NCBI GenBank assembly: GCA_020849195.1
Contig: JADLGT010000079.1
Location: 1 to 7,093 of the forward strand
Direction: 5' to 3'
Length of the DNA stretch: 7,093 bases
Source of the DNA: Bacteroidia bacterium
GTDB taxonomy: Bacteria > Bacteroidota > Bacteroidia > JABDFU01
Shown here in pieces: positions 1-5,759 of the stretch; the first letter of the stretch is position 1, and the number at the start of each line of letters is the position of its first letter. The notes beneath the pieces were generated by a model. The model saw only the letters and a program-made list of their open reading frames with translations, did no database searches and was not told where the DNA came from. The position numbers and the translations under genes were made by a program.

Positions 1-2
1 AA

Positions 3-179
3 CATCCTTGTAAGTTCAAGCCGGATTTTGCATTAGATTACAAGGTGTTAATGCAAAAAAAACAGGATTTTTTTAGTAGTGCATTAGAGTTAATCCTCAT
101 AAACCACGCACCTCATCGTCCTTTTGAGAGATTATGCAAACTCAACTGCAAAAGTTCAACTCAAAACGATAATGCTTAA
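3..179 (+). CDS. Doubtful open frame entering from the left edge
   Basis: A frame is open from the first bases of the window to a TAA at 177-179, giving 58 codons. The first in-frame ATG is at 51, which would leave a 42-residue peptide starting MQKKQDFFSS and ending TQNDNA. I recognise no family in it. It could be the C-terminal end of a gene that begins outside the window, 30 bases upstream of the hydrolase gene. Against this, the hairpin repeat at 22-58 lies inside it, and a very similar hairpin at 2105-2133 is clearly intergenic. A run of 58 open codons is not rare by chance among six frames. I list it only because a partial gene at an edge cannot be ruled out. Confidence 0.2.
   Translation, partial: HPCKFKPDFALDYKVLMQKKQDFFSSALELILINHAPHRPFERLCKLNCKSSTQNDNA
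6..58. repeat. Hairpin repeat copy 1 with two interleaved inverted repeats
   Basis: Two perfect inverted repeats interlock here. CCTTGTAA at 6-13 pairs with TTACAAGG at 38-45, and TTTTGCATTA at 26-35 pairs with TAATGCAAAA at 49-58. The order of arms (1, 2, 1', 2') means the two stems are either mutually exclusive or form a pseudoknot in RNA. The block CGGATTTTGCATTA at 22-35 is identical over 14 bases to 2105-2118, and both copies are followed by TAATGCAAA, with 13 bases between the arms here and 6 there. This looks like a dispersed stem with a variable loop; its function is unknown. Confidence 0.6.
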
Positions 180-209
180 CTTAGAAGCCCTGAAACCACC
201 AAAAGTCCT

Positions 210-845
210 ATGATTAACATAAAATCGTTTACGTTTGGACCTTTCCAAGAAAACACATACGTGCTGTACAACGAAACCAACGAATGTGCAATTGTTGATC
301 CCGGCTGTTACGACGATGACGAACGCCGCGAACTTGAAAAATTTATTTCCGAAAAAAAACTTAGCGCAAAACTTTTACTGAATACCCATGGGCACATCGA
401 CCACATAGTGGGAAATAAATTTGTGTTTGAAAAATATGGTTTACAGCCTTTGATAAACGCAAACGACTTACCGGCTTTAAATTCGCTCGAAACCATTGCT
501 AAACTATATGGGCTAAATGCCGAAGCCTCTCCCGAACCGGCCGGCAATTTAAATGAAGGGGATGTTGTAAAAATCGGGCACTCGGCTTTGGAAGTGTTGT
601 TTACACCAGGACATTCTCCCGGCAGTGTTTGCTTTGTAAGTCATTCACAAAAATTTATTATCGGCGGCGATGTTTTATTTTACGGCAGCATAGGTCGCAC
701 TGATTTACCGGGCGGCAATCATCAAATATTAATTAACAGTATAACCACAAAGCTAATGGTACTTGCCGACGACTTTTCTGTTTATTCCGGACACGGCCCT
801 GTAACAACAATTGGTTTTGAGCGGAACAATAATCCATTTTTGTAA
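210..845 (+). CDS. MBL-fold metallo-hydrolase, glyoxalase II-like (YcbL type)
   Basis: This 211-residue cytoplasmic protein has the complete metal site of the metallo-beta-lactamase fold. THGHIDH at residues 59-65 supplies H60, H62, D64 and H65; H135 lies in TPGHSPGS, D154 in GGDVLF, and H195 in SGHGP. Together these are the ligands of a two-metal site. The opening GPFQENTYVL and the block GRTDLPGG (162-169) are typical of the short glyoxalase II-like proteins, which lack the C-terminal substrate domain of true GloB. The likely chemistry is hydrolysis of a thioester such as an acylated thiol, but the substrate cannot be read from the sequence. The ATG start puts the conserved N-terminal strand in place; no Shine-Dalgarno sequence is seen. 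A DUF1653 gene follows after 23 bases, so the two are probably one transcript. I found no clear promoter upstream. Confidence 0.93.
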   Translation: MINIKSFTFGPFQENTYVLYNETNECAIVDPGCYDDDERRELEKFISEKKLSAKLLLNTHGHIDHIVGNKFVFEKYGLQPLINANDLPALNSLETIAKLYGLNAEASPEPAGNLNEGDVVKIGHSALEVLFTPGHSPGSVCFVSHSQKFIIGGDVLFYGSIGRTDLPGGNHQILINSITTKLMVLADDFSVYSGHGPVTTIGFERNNNPFL

Positions 846-868
846 ACTGTTCAAAAACGCATACCAAT

Positions 869-1081
869 TTGATAAAGCCCGGAAAATACCGTCACTACAA
901 AGGAAATATGTACGAAGTAATTGGTATTGTGCGTCACAGCGAAACACTCGAACGCCTTGTATTATACAAAGCGTTATATCAACCGGACGGTGAAAATTTG
1001 TGGGTGCGGCCTGAAAAAATGTTTGAAGAAAAAGTTGAATTAGATGGAAAAATAATACCAAGGTTTTTGTTTCTCGAATAA
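869..1081 (+). CDS. DUF1653 family small protein
   Basis: This 70-residue protein matches the DUF1653 pattern along its whole length: GKYRHYKG at residues 5-12, YEVIGIVRHSET at 15-26, LVLYKALY at 30-37, LWVRPEKMF at 44-52 and PRFLFLE at the C terminus. The family's molecular role is not established. Such proteins are small, cytoplasmic and single-domain. The start is TTG at 869-871. The only in-frame ATG (residue 14, position 908) would remove the conserved GKYRHYKG block, and no ATG lies between the TTG and the end of the upstream gene, so TTG is the supported start. It lies 23 bases after the hydrolase gene on the same strand and faces the outer-membrane gene across 109 bases. No hairpin with a T-run follows it. 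Confidence 0.85.
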   Translation: MIKPGKYRHYKGNMYEVIGIVRHSETLERLVLYKALYQPDGENLWVRPEKMFEEKVELDGKIIPRFLFLE

Positions 1082-1113
1082 GAGATTGTAGCGTGGTATT
1101 CGGACTAATTCCA

Positions 1114-1167
1114 ATGAACAACAGCTTCGCTCCATTAAACTCAAGATTCGATGAACGTTACTTCGCT
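1114..1167. repeat. Imperfect direct repeat between converging genes
   Basis: The 109-base gap between the DUF1653 gene and the converging barrel gene holds two related blocks, ATGAAC..AACAGCTTCGCT at 1114-1131 and ATGAACGTTACTTCGCT at 1151-1167, about 37 bases apart. They share ATGAAC and CTTCGCT exactly and differ by short insertions between. No intrinsic terminator for either converging gene is evident here; the best stem, CTTTG..CAAAG at about 1166-1182, has no T-run after it. It may be repeat debris or chance. Confidence 0.35.
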
Positions 1168-1190
1168 TTGCCTTTTCCAAAGACAAACGC

Positions 1191-1955
1191 TTAAAACCAA
1201 TGGTAACGATCGGAAGGTGTGCCAAACAATCGTTTGCTTTTTATTTTTTCATTCGATTTCATTTCAGATTCATTCAGCTTTTCTTTGCGGCGGAAAGCTA
1301 TCCCGAATTCATATTTTATGCCCAGGTTATAGACAATATCAATTACACTTATACTGGGGTATAATCCTTGTTTATTTATTCTAAGTTTTAGTTCCCCAAA
1401 TAGCCCGAAGTGTCCCCAGTTTTTTTCTATCCCAAATCCTGCATTTAACGTACACCAATTGTATGAATAGTGCTGGCCAGGATTCACATAATTTCGCATA
1501 CTGTAAACATCATCAATACCTGTAAACACTGCTCTCCAACATTGAAAATTAATTCCACTCAAAGCGTATAAATAAATGCGGGAGTCTTCAATTTCTCCTA
1601 TGTAGTTCAGGTTAATTTCGTAATTACTGGAGTGCACATTTAACCAGGTTGGATTAATAGCATAGCTGCAATAAGCGGCTTCAGCAATAAGCCGCAAATC
1701 GTTGCTAAAGTATAACCCTGCTCTTACATCTATTCCTCCACGTGAAATATTGTGTACTTCACGATCTAAATCAACAGTAGAGAAGGCGGCTCCCGAGGAT
1801 ATGTAAAATTTATTTTTGTTAGCCGAAGGTGTATTGCTTTGTTGGGCTTGCGCAACAAAAAAAGAAGCCAATATAAAACCAAGTGAGAGTTTTAATGAAA
1901 AAGGAAATGCTTTATGCAAGTAAATAGTTGACACTATTTTTTTACACCCATTCAT
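1191..1955 (-). CDS. Secreted outer-membrane beta-barrel protein
   Basis: This 254-residue protein has an N-terminal signal peptide: a hydrophobic run LSLGFILASFFV at 23-34, then AQA|QQ, with likely cleavage after A37. Alternating strands rich in aromatics and glycine follow, such as KFYISSGAAF (49-58), GGIDVRAGLYF (73-83), YEINLNYIGEI (112-122), GHFGLFGELKLRI (181-193) and VYNLGIKYEF (208-217). The pattern suits a small barrel of about eight strands, like the porin or OmpA-beta families of Bacteroidota. After the last strand comes a charged tail of about 35 residues that ends DRYHWF. The ATG start gives a long 22-residue leader; TTG at 1919-1917 (residue 13) would give a more usual signal peptide and is a real alternative. 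Ligand and function are unknown. It follows pyrH on the same strand after 186 bases of structured DNA. Confidence 0.72.
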   Translation of the reverse strand: MNGCKKIVSTIYLHKAFPFSLKLSLGFILASFFVAQAQQSNTPSANKNKFYISSGAAFSTVDLDREVHNISRGGIDVRAGLYFSNDLRLIAEAAYCSYAINPTWLNVHSSNYEINLNYIGEIEDSRIYLYALSGINFQCWRAVFTGIDDVYSMRNYVNPGQHYSYNWCTLNAGFGIEKNWGHFGLFGELKLRINKQGLYPSISVIDIVYNLGIKYEFGIAFRRKEKLNESEMKSNEKIKSKRLFGTPSDRYHWF

Positions 1956-1979
1956 TTCTATAAAGTAAGTTAGCTAAAG

Positions 1980-2082
1980 TATACCGGTTCTTAGTCAATT
2001 TAAGGATTTTTCATCCGCCAAATTGGCTTAGAATCGTATATGCCGAACGTCAAAATCCTTAAAATCAAGTTCCTTCGGTATA
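1980..2082. repeat. Symmetric 103-base inverted repeat between pyrH and the barrel gene
   Basis: An inner perfect 12-base inverted repeat, TTTAAGGATTTT at 1999-2010 and AAAATCCTTAAA at 2052-2063, encloses 41 bases. An outer perfect 7-base pair, TATACCG at 1980-1986 and CGGTATA at 2076-2082, frames it with exactly 12 unpaired bases on each side. The loop contains a dyad GCCAA-A-TTGGC at 2017-2027. The symmetry suggests an RNA fold or the remains of a small non-autonomous repeat. It sits in the likely leader of the barrel gene or the tail of the pyrH transcript. I cannot assign it to a known family. Confidence 0.55.
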
Positions 2083-2100
2083 AAAACAGTTGAGCTGTTT
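2080..2100 (-). terminator. Weak candidate terminator after pyrH
   Basis: Read on the minus strand, AAACAG, a five-base loop CTCAA, and CTGTTT form a six-base-pair stem that runs into a short T-run (CTGTTTTTA). It lies 42 bases past the pyrH stop codon. Only two G-C pairs support the stem, so termination would be inefficient. The T-run is shared with the outer arm of the neighbouring 103-base inverted repeat. Confidence 0.35.
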
Positions 2101-2104
2101 ATCT

Positions 2105-2133
2105 CGGATTTTGCATTACGCTTCTAATGCAAA
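2105..2133. repeat. Hairpin repeat copy 2
   Basis: TTTGCATTA at 2110-2118 and TAATGCAAA at 2125-2133 form a perfect nine-base-pair stem around a six-base loop. The left flank CGGA makes a 14-base exact match with 22-35, in the same orientation. It begins nine bases past the pyrH stop codon. No T-run follows on either strand, so it is not a typical intrinsic terminator. It could protect the 3' end of the pyrH mRNA or be a dispersed palindromic element. Confidence 0.6.
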
Positions 2134-2141
2134 GTATATGT

Positions 2142-2852
<711 letters not shown>

Positions 2853-2881
2853 TTACCTTTTAATTTTAGAATTGTGTGTTC

Positions 2882-2911
2882 AAAAAAAAATCCCCCGAAA
2901 CGGAGGATTTT
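2882..2911 (-). terminator. Strong intrinsic terminator after tsf
   Basis: Read on the minus strand, AAAATCCTCCG, a three-base loop TTT, and CGGGGGATTTT form an 11-base-pair stem with one G-T pair, followed by a run of T residues (nine in a row counting the last stem bases). On the plus strand the G-T pair becomes a C-A mismatch, so the hairpin favours the minus-strand transcript. It starts six bases past the tsf stop codon and ends 29 bases before pyrH. Confidence 0.88.
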
Positions 2912-2917
2912 AATTTT

Positions 2918-3751
2918 TTAACTTAACGAAAAGCGTTTGAAGCCTGTAACTGCGAGTCCGCTGTCGGACTCTTTGAGATATTGGGCAACGGTTTTCTTTC
3001 CGTCTTTAATAAATTCCTGATTCAATAAAGTCGATTCTTTATAAAATTTATTGATTTTACCTTGAGCAATTTTCTCAACCATTTCTTCGGGCTTACCTTC
3101 TTGACGCACCTGATCGCGGGCGATTTCTAATTCTTTCTCTAATAATTTTGGATCTACGTCGGTTTTATCAACAGCTACCGGTGCCATGGCAGCCACTTGC
3201 ATAGTTATGTCTTTCATCACTTCGTCCTTCACTTCAGACTTATTAAATCCGACAACGGTTGCTAATTTATTTCCGGGGTGAATGTAAACACCAACCACAG
3301 GAGCTTCAACGACTTCATATTTAGTAAGATCAATTTTTTCTCCAATCTTACCAACCTGCTCTGTAATTTTATCGGCAATAGTTAAGCCATTCCCATTGTA
3401 AGAAAGCGTTTTTAGTTCTTCTACTGATTTGGGTTGTTTGTCGATAGCGACCTGTGCAATTTGTTTTACAAACTGAGTGAACTCTTCGTTCTTAGCAACA
3501 AAATCGGTTTCACAATTCACTACAACCAATACACCGCGTTTTTTATCGGTAGTTGTTTGTGCTATAACCACACCTTCGTTTGCAGCTCTATCACTGCGGC
3601 TTGCAGCTACCTTCTGTCCCTTTTTCCGAAGGAACTCGATTGCTTTATCGAAATCTCCTGCCGACTCTGTGAGGGCTTTTTTGCAGTCCATCATTCCGGC
3701 TCCTGTTATTTGGCGGAGTTTGTTTACTTCTGTTGCTGTAATCGTTGACAT
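2918..3751 (-). CDS. tsf: Translation elongation factor Ts
   Basis: This 277-residue protein is the nucleotide exchange factor for EF-Tu: it binds EF-Tu-GDP and speeds release of GDP so that EF-Tu can be reloaded with GTP. The N-terminal UBA-like module carries LRQITGAGMMDCKKAL (12-27), and the classic EF-Tu contact block TDFVAKN is at 82-88 within VNCETDFVAKNEEF. The core repeats follow, including GVYIHPGNKLATVVGF (154-169) and MQVAAMAP (184-191), and a coiled-coil-like helical part lies at about 200-240. The length is close to that of the E. coli protein (283). It starts 20 bases after rpsB, in the order found throughout bacteria, and is closed by a strong terminator, so tsf is the last gene of the rplM-rpsI-rpsB-tsf transcript. 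No Shine-Dalgarno sequence precedes the ATG. Confidence 0.98.
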   Translation of the reverse strand: MSTITATEVNKLRQITGAGMMDCKKALTESAGDFDKAIEFLRKKGQKVAASRSDRAANEGVVIAQTTTDKKRGVLVVVNCETDFVAKNEEFTQFVKQIAQVAIDKQPKSVEELKTLSYNGNGLTIADKITEQVGKIGEKIDLTKYEVVEAPVVGVYIHPGNKLATVVGFNKSEVKDEVMKDITMQVAAMAPVAVDKTDVDPKLLEKELEIARDQVRQEGKPEEMVEKIAQGKINKFYKESTLLNQEFIKDGKKTVAQYLKESDSGLAVTGFKRFSLS

Positions 3752-3771
3752 GATTTTTCAGTAGTTGTAAA

Positions 3772-4674
3772 TTATTTTTTTCTTGGAGGATGATTTGGAC
3801 GAGACGTTGGTGCAGATGCTCCTTTACGGGTACGTTGTCTCGTTGCTACACCATCCGAATGATTATCGTCAGAGTATTTCTTCAAGCTCGCCGATCCGCT
3901 TACAAGCTCTTCAGCTTCCTCCTTCGAAGATTTTTCTTCGGTCTCAACTCTTTCTTTTTCTTCGGCCGCCGCTGTTTCTTTATCCATTTTCCGTTCGTTT
4001 AATCCTTCTTCAATGGCTTTTACAACCACTTCCATAATTATGGAAATTGATGAAGCGGCATCATCGTTACCGGGTATAGGGTGATCTACTTTGTTCGGAT
4101 CGGAATTGGTATCGACAATTGCATAGGTAGGAATATTCAACCTCTTTGCCTCAGCAACTGCAATATGTTCTTTCATTATATCAACTACAAACAAAGCCGA
4201 CGGCAAGCGGGTCAAATCGGCCACACTACCCAACTGTGTTTCGAGTTTTGCGCGTTCGCGGGCTATCATTAGCCGCTCTTTTTTTGAAATGTTACTGTAT
4301 GTTCCGTCAGCCGACATTTTATCTATTAGAGCCATTTTTCGAATGGCTTTTCTGATTGTAGCAAAATTGGTTAACATACCTCCGGGCCAGCGTTCTGTAA
4401 CGTAAGGCATATTGATACGCTTCACTTTTTCGGCTACAAGTTCCTTCGCTTGTTTTTTAGTAGCTACAAACAATATTTTTTTTCCGGTACGTGCAATTTG
4501 CTTCAATGCAGTAGTAGCTTCTTCTATTTTGGCAACTGTTTTATTCAGGTCAATAATATGAATACCATTTTTTTCTGTAAAAATATATGGAGCCATTGCA
4601 GGATTCCATTTTCTACGTAAGTGACCAAAGTGTACACCTGCCTCCAGTAATTCGTTGAAATTTGTTCTTGACAT
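3772..4674 (-). CDS. rpsB: 30S ribosomal protein uS2 with a long C-terminal tail
   Basis: This 300-residue protein carries the complete S2 core: LLEAGVHFGHLRRKWNP (9-25), YIFTEKNGIHIIDL (30-43), FVATKKQAKELV (69-80), YVTERWPGGMLTNF (91-104) and PTYAIVDTNSDPN (182-194) leading to HPIPGNDDAASS. uS2 joins the small subunit late and binds at its back near uS1 and the mRNA exit. The usual core of about 230-240 residues is followed by about 70 extra residues. These are first acidic and low-complexity (E/K/A/S, about 229-262), then basic and proline-rich, ending SRPNHPPRKK. Extended S2 tails occur in Bacteroidota, but this one has an unusual charge switch. The gene lies 33 bases after rpsI and 20 before tsf and is probably co-transcribed with both. 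It has a minus-strand ATG start without a Shine-Dalgarno sequence. Confidence 0.98.
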   Translation of the reverse strand: MSRTNFNELLEAGVHFGHLRRKWNPAMAPYIFTEKNGIHIIDLNKTVAKIEEATTALKQIARTGKKILFVATKKQAKELVAEKVKRINMPYVTERWPGGMLTNFATIRKAIRKMALIDKMSADGTYSNISKKERLMIARERAKLETQLGSVADLTRLPSALFVVDIMKEHIAVAEAKRLNIPTYAIVDTNSDPNKVDHPIPGNDDAASSISIIMEVVVKAIEEGLNERKMDKETAAAEEKERVETEEKSSKEEAEELVSGSASLKKYSDDNHSDGVATRQRTRKGASAPTSRPNHPPRKK

Positions 4675-4707
4675 TCTGTGCTTTTTATAGGTAAATAATA
4701 TAACTGT

Positions 4708-5094
4708 TTAACGTTTGCTGAATTGGAAACGCTTACGCGCTTTTTTCTGCCCGGATTTTTTTCGTTCCACCATTCGTGGATCGCGAGTTAAAAGTTTATC
4801 CGCTTTAAAAGCCAACTTCAAGGCTTCATCTGTAGTTACCATTGCCTTTGCAATTGCTAAGCGTAAAGCTTCTGCCTGACCGGTGAGTCCTCCTCCGGTA
4901 ATGGTAGCTGTAATATCGAACTTGTCTTCTGATTTTGCTGTAACTAAGGCCTGTGTTACTTTGTAACGAAGTATGTCGGTAGGAAAATAGTCTTTAAAAT
5001 CTTTTCCGTTAACGGTTATTTGTCCTTTTCCGCGCGAAGCGTATATGCGTGCTACGGATGTTTTTCTGCGTCCTGATGTGTTGATGACTTCCAT
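4708..5094 (-). CDS. rpsI: 30S ribosomal protein uS9
   Basis: This 128-residue protein is full length for uS9, which binds the 16S rRNA in the 30S head and sends its C-terminal tail towards the P-site tRNA. Visible blocks are TSGRRKTSVARI (6-17), VNGKDFKDYFP (28-38), the signature GGGLTGQAEALRLAIAKA (67-84), and the basic tail RDPRMVERKKSGQKKARKR (104-122) closing FQFSKR, with the conserved terminal Lys-Arg that contacts tRNA. The start codon lies two bases after the rplM stop, so translation is probably coupled. The rplM-rpsI pair is one of the most conserved ribosomal gene pairs in bacteria. Confidence 0.98.
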   Translation of the reverse strand: MEVINTSGRRKTSVARIYASRGKGQITVNGKDFKDYFPTDILRYKVTQALVTAKSEDKFDITATITGGGLTGQAEALRLAIAKAMVTTDEALKLAFKADKLLTRDPRMVERKKSGQKKARKRFQFSKR

Positions 5095-5096
5095 TA

Positions 5097-5552
5097 TTAT
5101 TTTATTGATGTTAGTTTAATTGCCTTAGGCTGTTGTGCTTCGTGCGGATGCTGGGTTCCGGCATACACAAATAAATTTTTGAAAACTTTATCTCCTAGTT
5201 TTGTTTTAGGTAACATTCGTTTAACAGCCAATTTTATTACGCGTTCGGGGAATGTACGTAGAAGCTCTTTGGGCGTAGTAATGCGCTGCCCTCCGGGGTG
5301 TCCTGTGTGGCGAATGTATTCTTTTTCGGTAAGCTTTTTACCTGTTAATTTTATTTTCTCGGCATTAATAATAACTACACTATCGCCGGCATCAACATGC
5401 GGTGTAAAATATGTTTTGTGCTTACCTCTTAGAACATAGGCAACACGGGAGGCCAAGCGCCCCAAAACTTCATTTTCGGCATCTACCAAAATCCAGTTTT
5501 TTTGTACGTTCTCGTTGTTTTTGTAAACCGTTTTATAGCTGATTGAATCCAC
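5097..5552 (-). CDS. rplM: 50S ribosomal protein uL13
   Basis: This 151-residue protein has the complete uL13 fold, an early-assembling protein of the large subunit. Visible blocks are [22 protein letters not shown] (20-41), [17 protein letters not shown] (41-57), [10 protein letters not shown] (79-88) and the family signature [12 protein letters not shown] (110-121), then [11 protein letters not shown] (127-137). The start is GTG at 5552-5550. The N-terminal MDSISYKTV resembles the usual Bacteroidota start of this protein, and an in-frame TAA lies 15 bases upstream with no ATG between, so GTG is well supported. It is the first gene of the translation operon, with a Bacteroidota-type promoter about 50 bases upstream. 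uL13 represses its own operon in E. coli; a palindrome at the predicted transcription start could act in control here, but that is inference. Confidence 0.98.
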   Translation of the reverse strand: MDSISYKTVYKNNENVQKNWILVDAENEVLGRLASRVAYVLRGKHKTYFTPHVDAGDSVVIINAEKIKLTGKKLTEKEYIRHTGHPGGQRITTPKELLRTFPERVIKLAVKRMLPKTKLGDKVFKNLFVYAGTQHPHEAQQPKAIKLTSIK

Positions 5553-5584
5553 TGTTTTATGTATTTATTTGTTCAATAATATTA

Positions 5585-5602
5585 CCCTATTTGCAAAATG
5601 GG
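5585..5602. promoter_or_regulatory. Imperfect palindrome at the predicted rplM transcription start
   Basis: CCCTATTTG at 5585-5593 faces CAAAATGGG at 5594-5602; seven of nine positions are symmetric, with a perfect TTTGCAAA centre. It lies a few bases downstream of the predicted -7 element and covers the expected start of transcription at about 5599. The position fits an operator or the first stem of the leader RNA. With no loop at its centre, it is better suited to a protein binding as a dimer than to an RNA hairpin. Confidence 0.3.
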
Positions 5603-5605
5603 TTG

Positions 5606-5636
5606 CGAAGATAAAAAGGTTTTCGAAACTGAACAA
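5606..5636 (-). promoter_or_regulatory. Bacteroidota-type promoter of the rplM operon
   Basis: On the minus strand, TATCTTCG at 5613-5606 matches seven of eight positions of the -7 element TAnnTTTG. TTG at 5636-5634 lies 20 bases upstream as the -33 element. The predicted transcript starts near 5599, giving a leader of about 47 bases before the GTG of rplM. No other match this good lies between rplM and the DUF1571 gene. Confidence 0.6.
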
Positions 5637-5739
5637 GTAATAATGGCTAATTAATGGGAGGCGCTTTGCGTTAAGTAGGTAATTCTTTATTCCAATGTTC
5701 TCCGGCTTGCCTACAAACAAAGCAAAATAAAATGTATTT

Positions 5740-5754
5740 AATTGACTGTCAATT
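5740..5754 (-). promoter_or_regulatory. Palindrome just after the DUF1571 gene
   Basis: AATTGAC and GTCAATT form a perfect 15-base palindrome with one central base, starting five bases past the stop codon. As RNA it could form six base pairs around a three-base loop, followed on the minus strand by AAATACATTTTATTTT. It may be a weak terminator or a binding site. The remaining DNA between here and the rplM promoter (about 5640-5740) shows nothing I can name. Confidence 0.3.
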
Positions 5755-5759
5755 CCTTA

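Noticed and set aside
119..126. TCCTTTTG as a -7 element for the hydrolase gene
   Set aside because: It lacks the conserved A, and there is no TTG or TTTG at the proper distance upstream.
753..1121. Minus-strand open frame of 122 residues across the hydrolase and DUF1653 genes
   Set aside because: It overlaps two recognised plus-strand genes almost entirely and has no recognisable domain.
1166..1182. CTTTG..CAAAG stem as a terminator for the converging genes
   Set aside because: Only five base pairs, with no T-run on either strand.
2028..2132. Minus-strand stretch reading NAKSEINSSTVFIPKELDF and on to a TAA, as a possible gene remnant
   Set aside because: About 30 open codons with no start codon, lying across all three hairpins; I recognise no family, and short open stretches are expected by chance.
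3477..3764. Long plus-strand open frame over tsf
   Set aside because: It lies antisense to a certain tsf gene, and its Cys-, Phe- and Ser-rich translation is typical of the reverse of coding sequence. The same applies to frames opposite rpsB, pyrH, rplM and rpsT.
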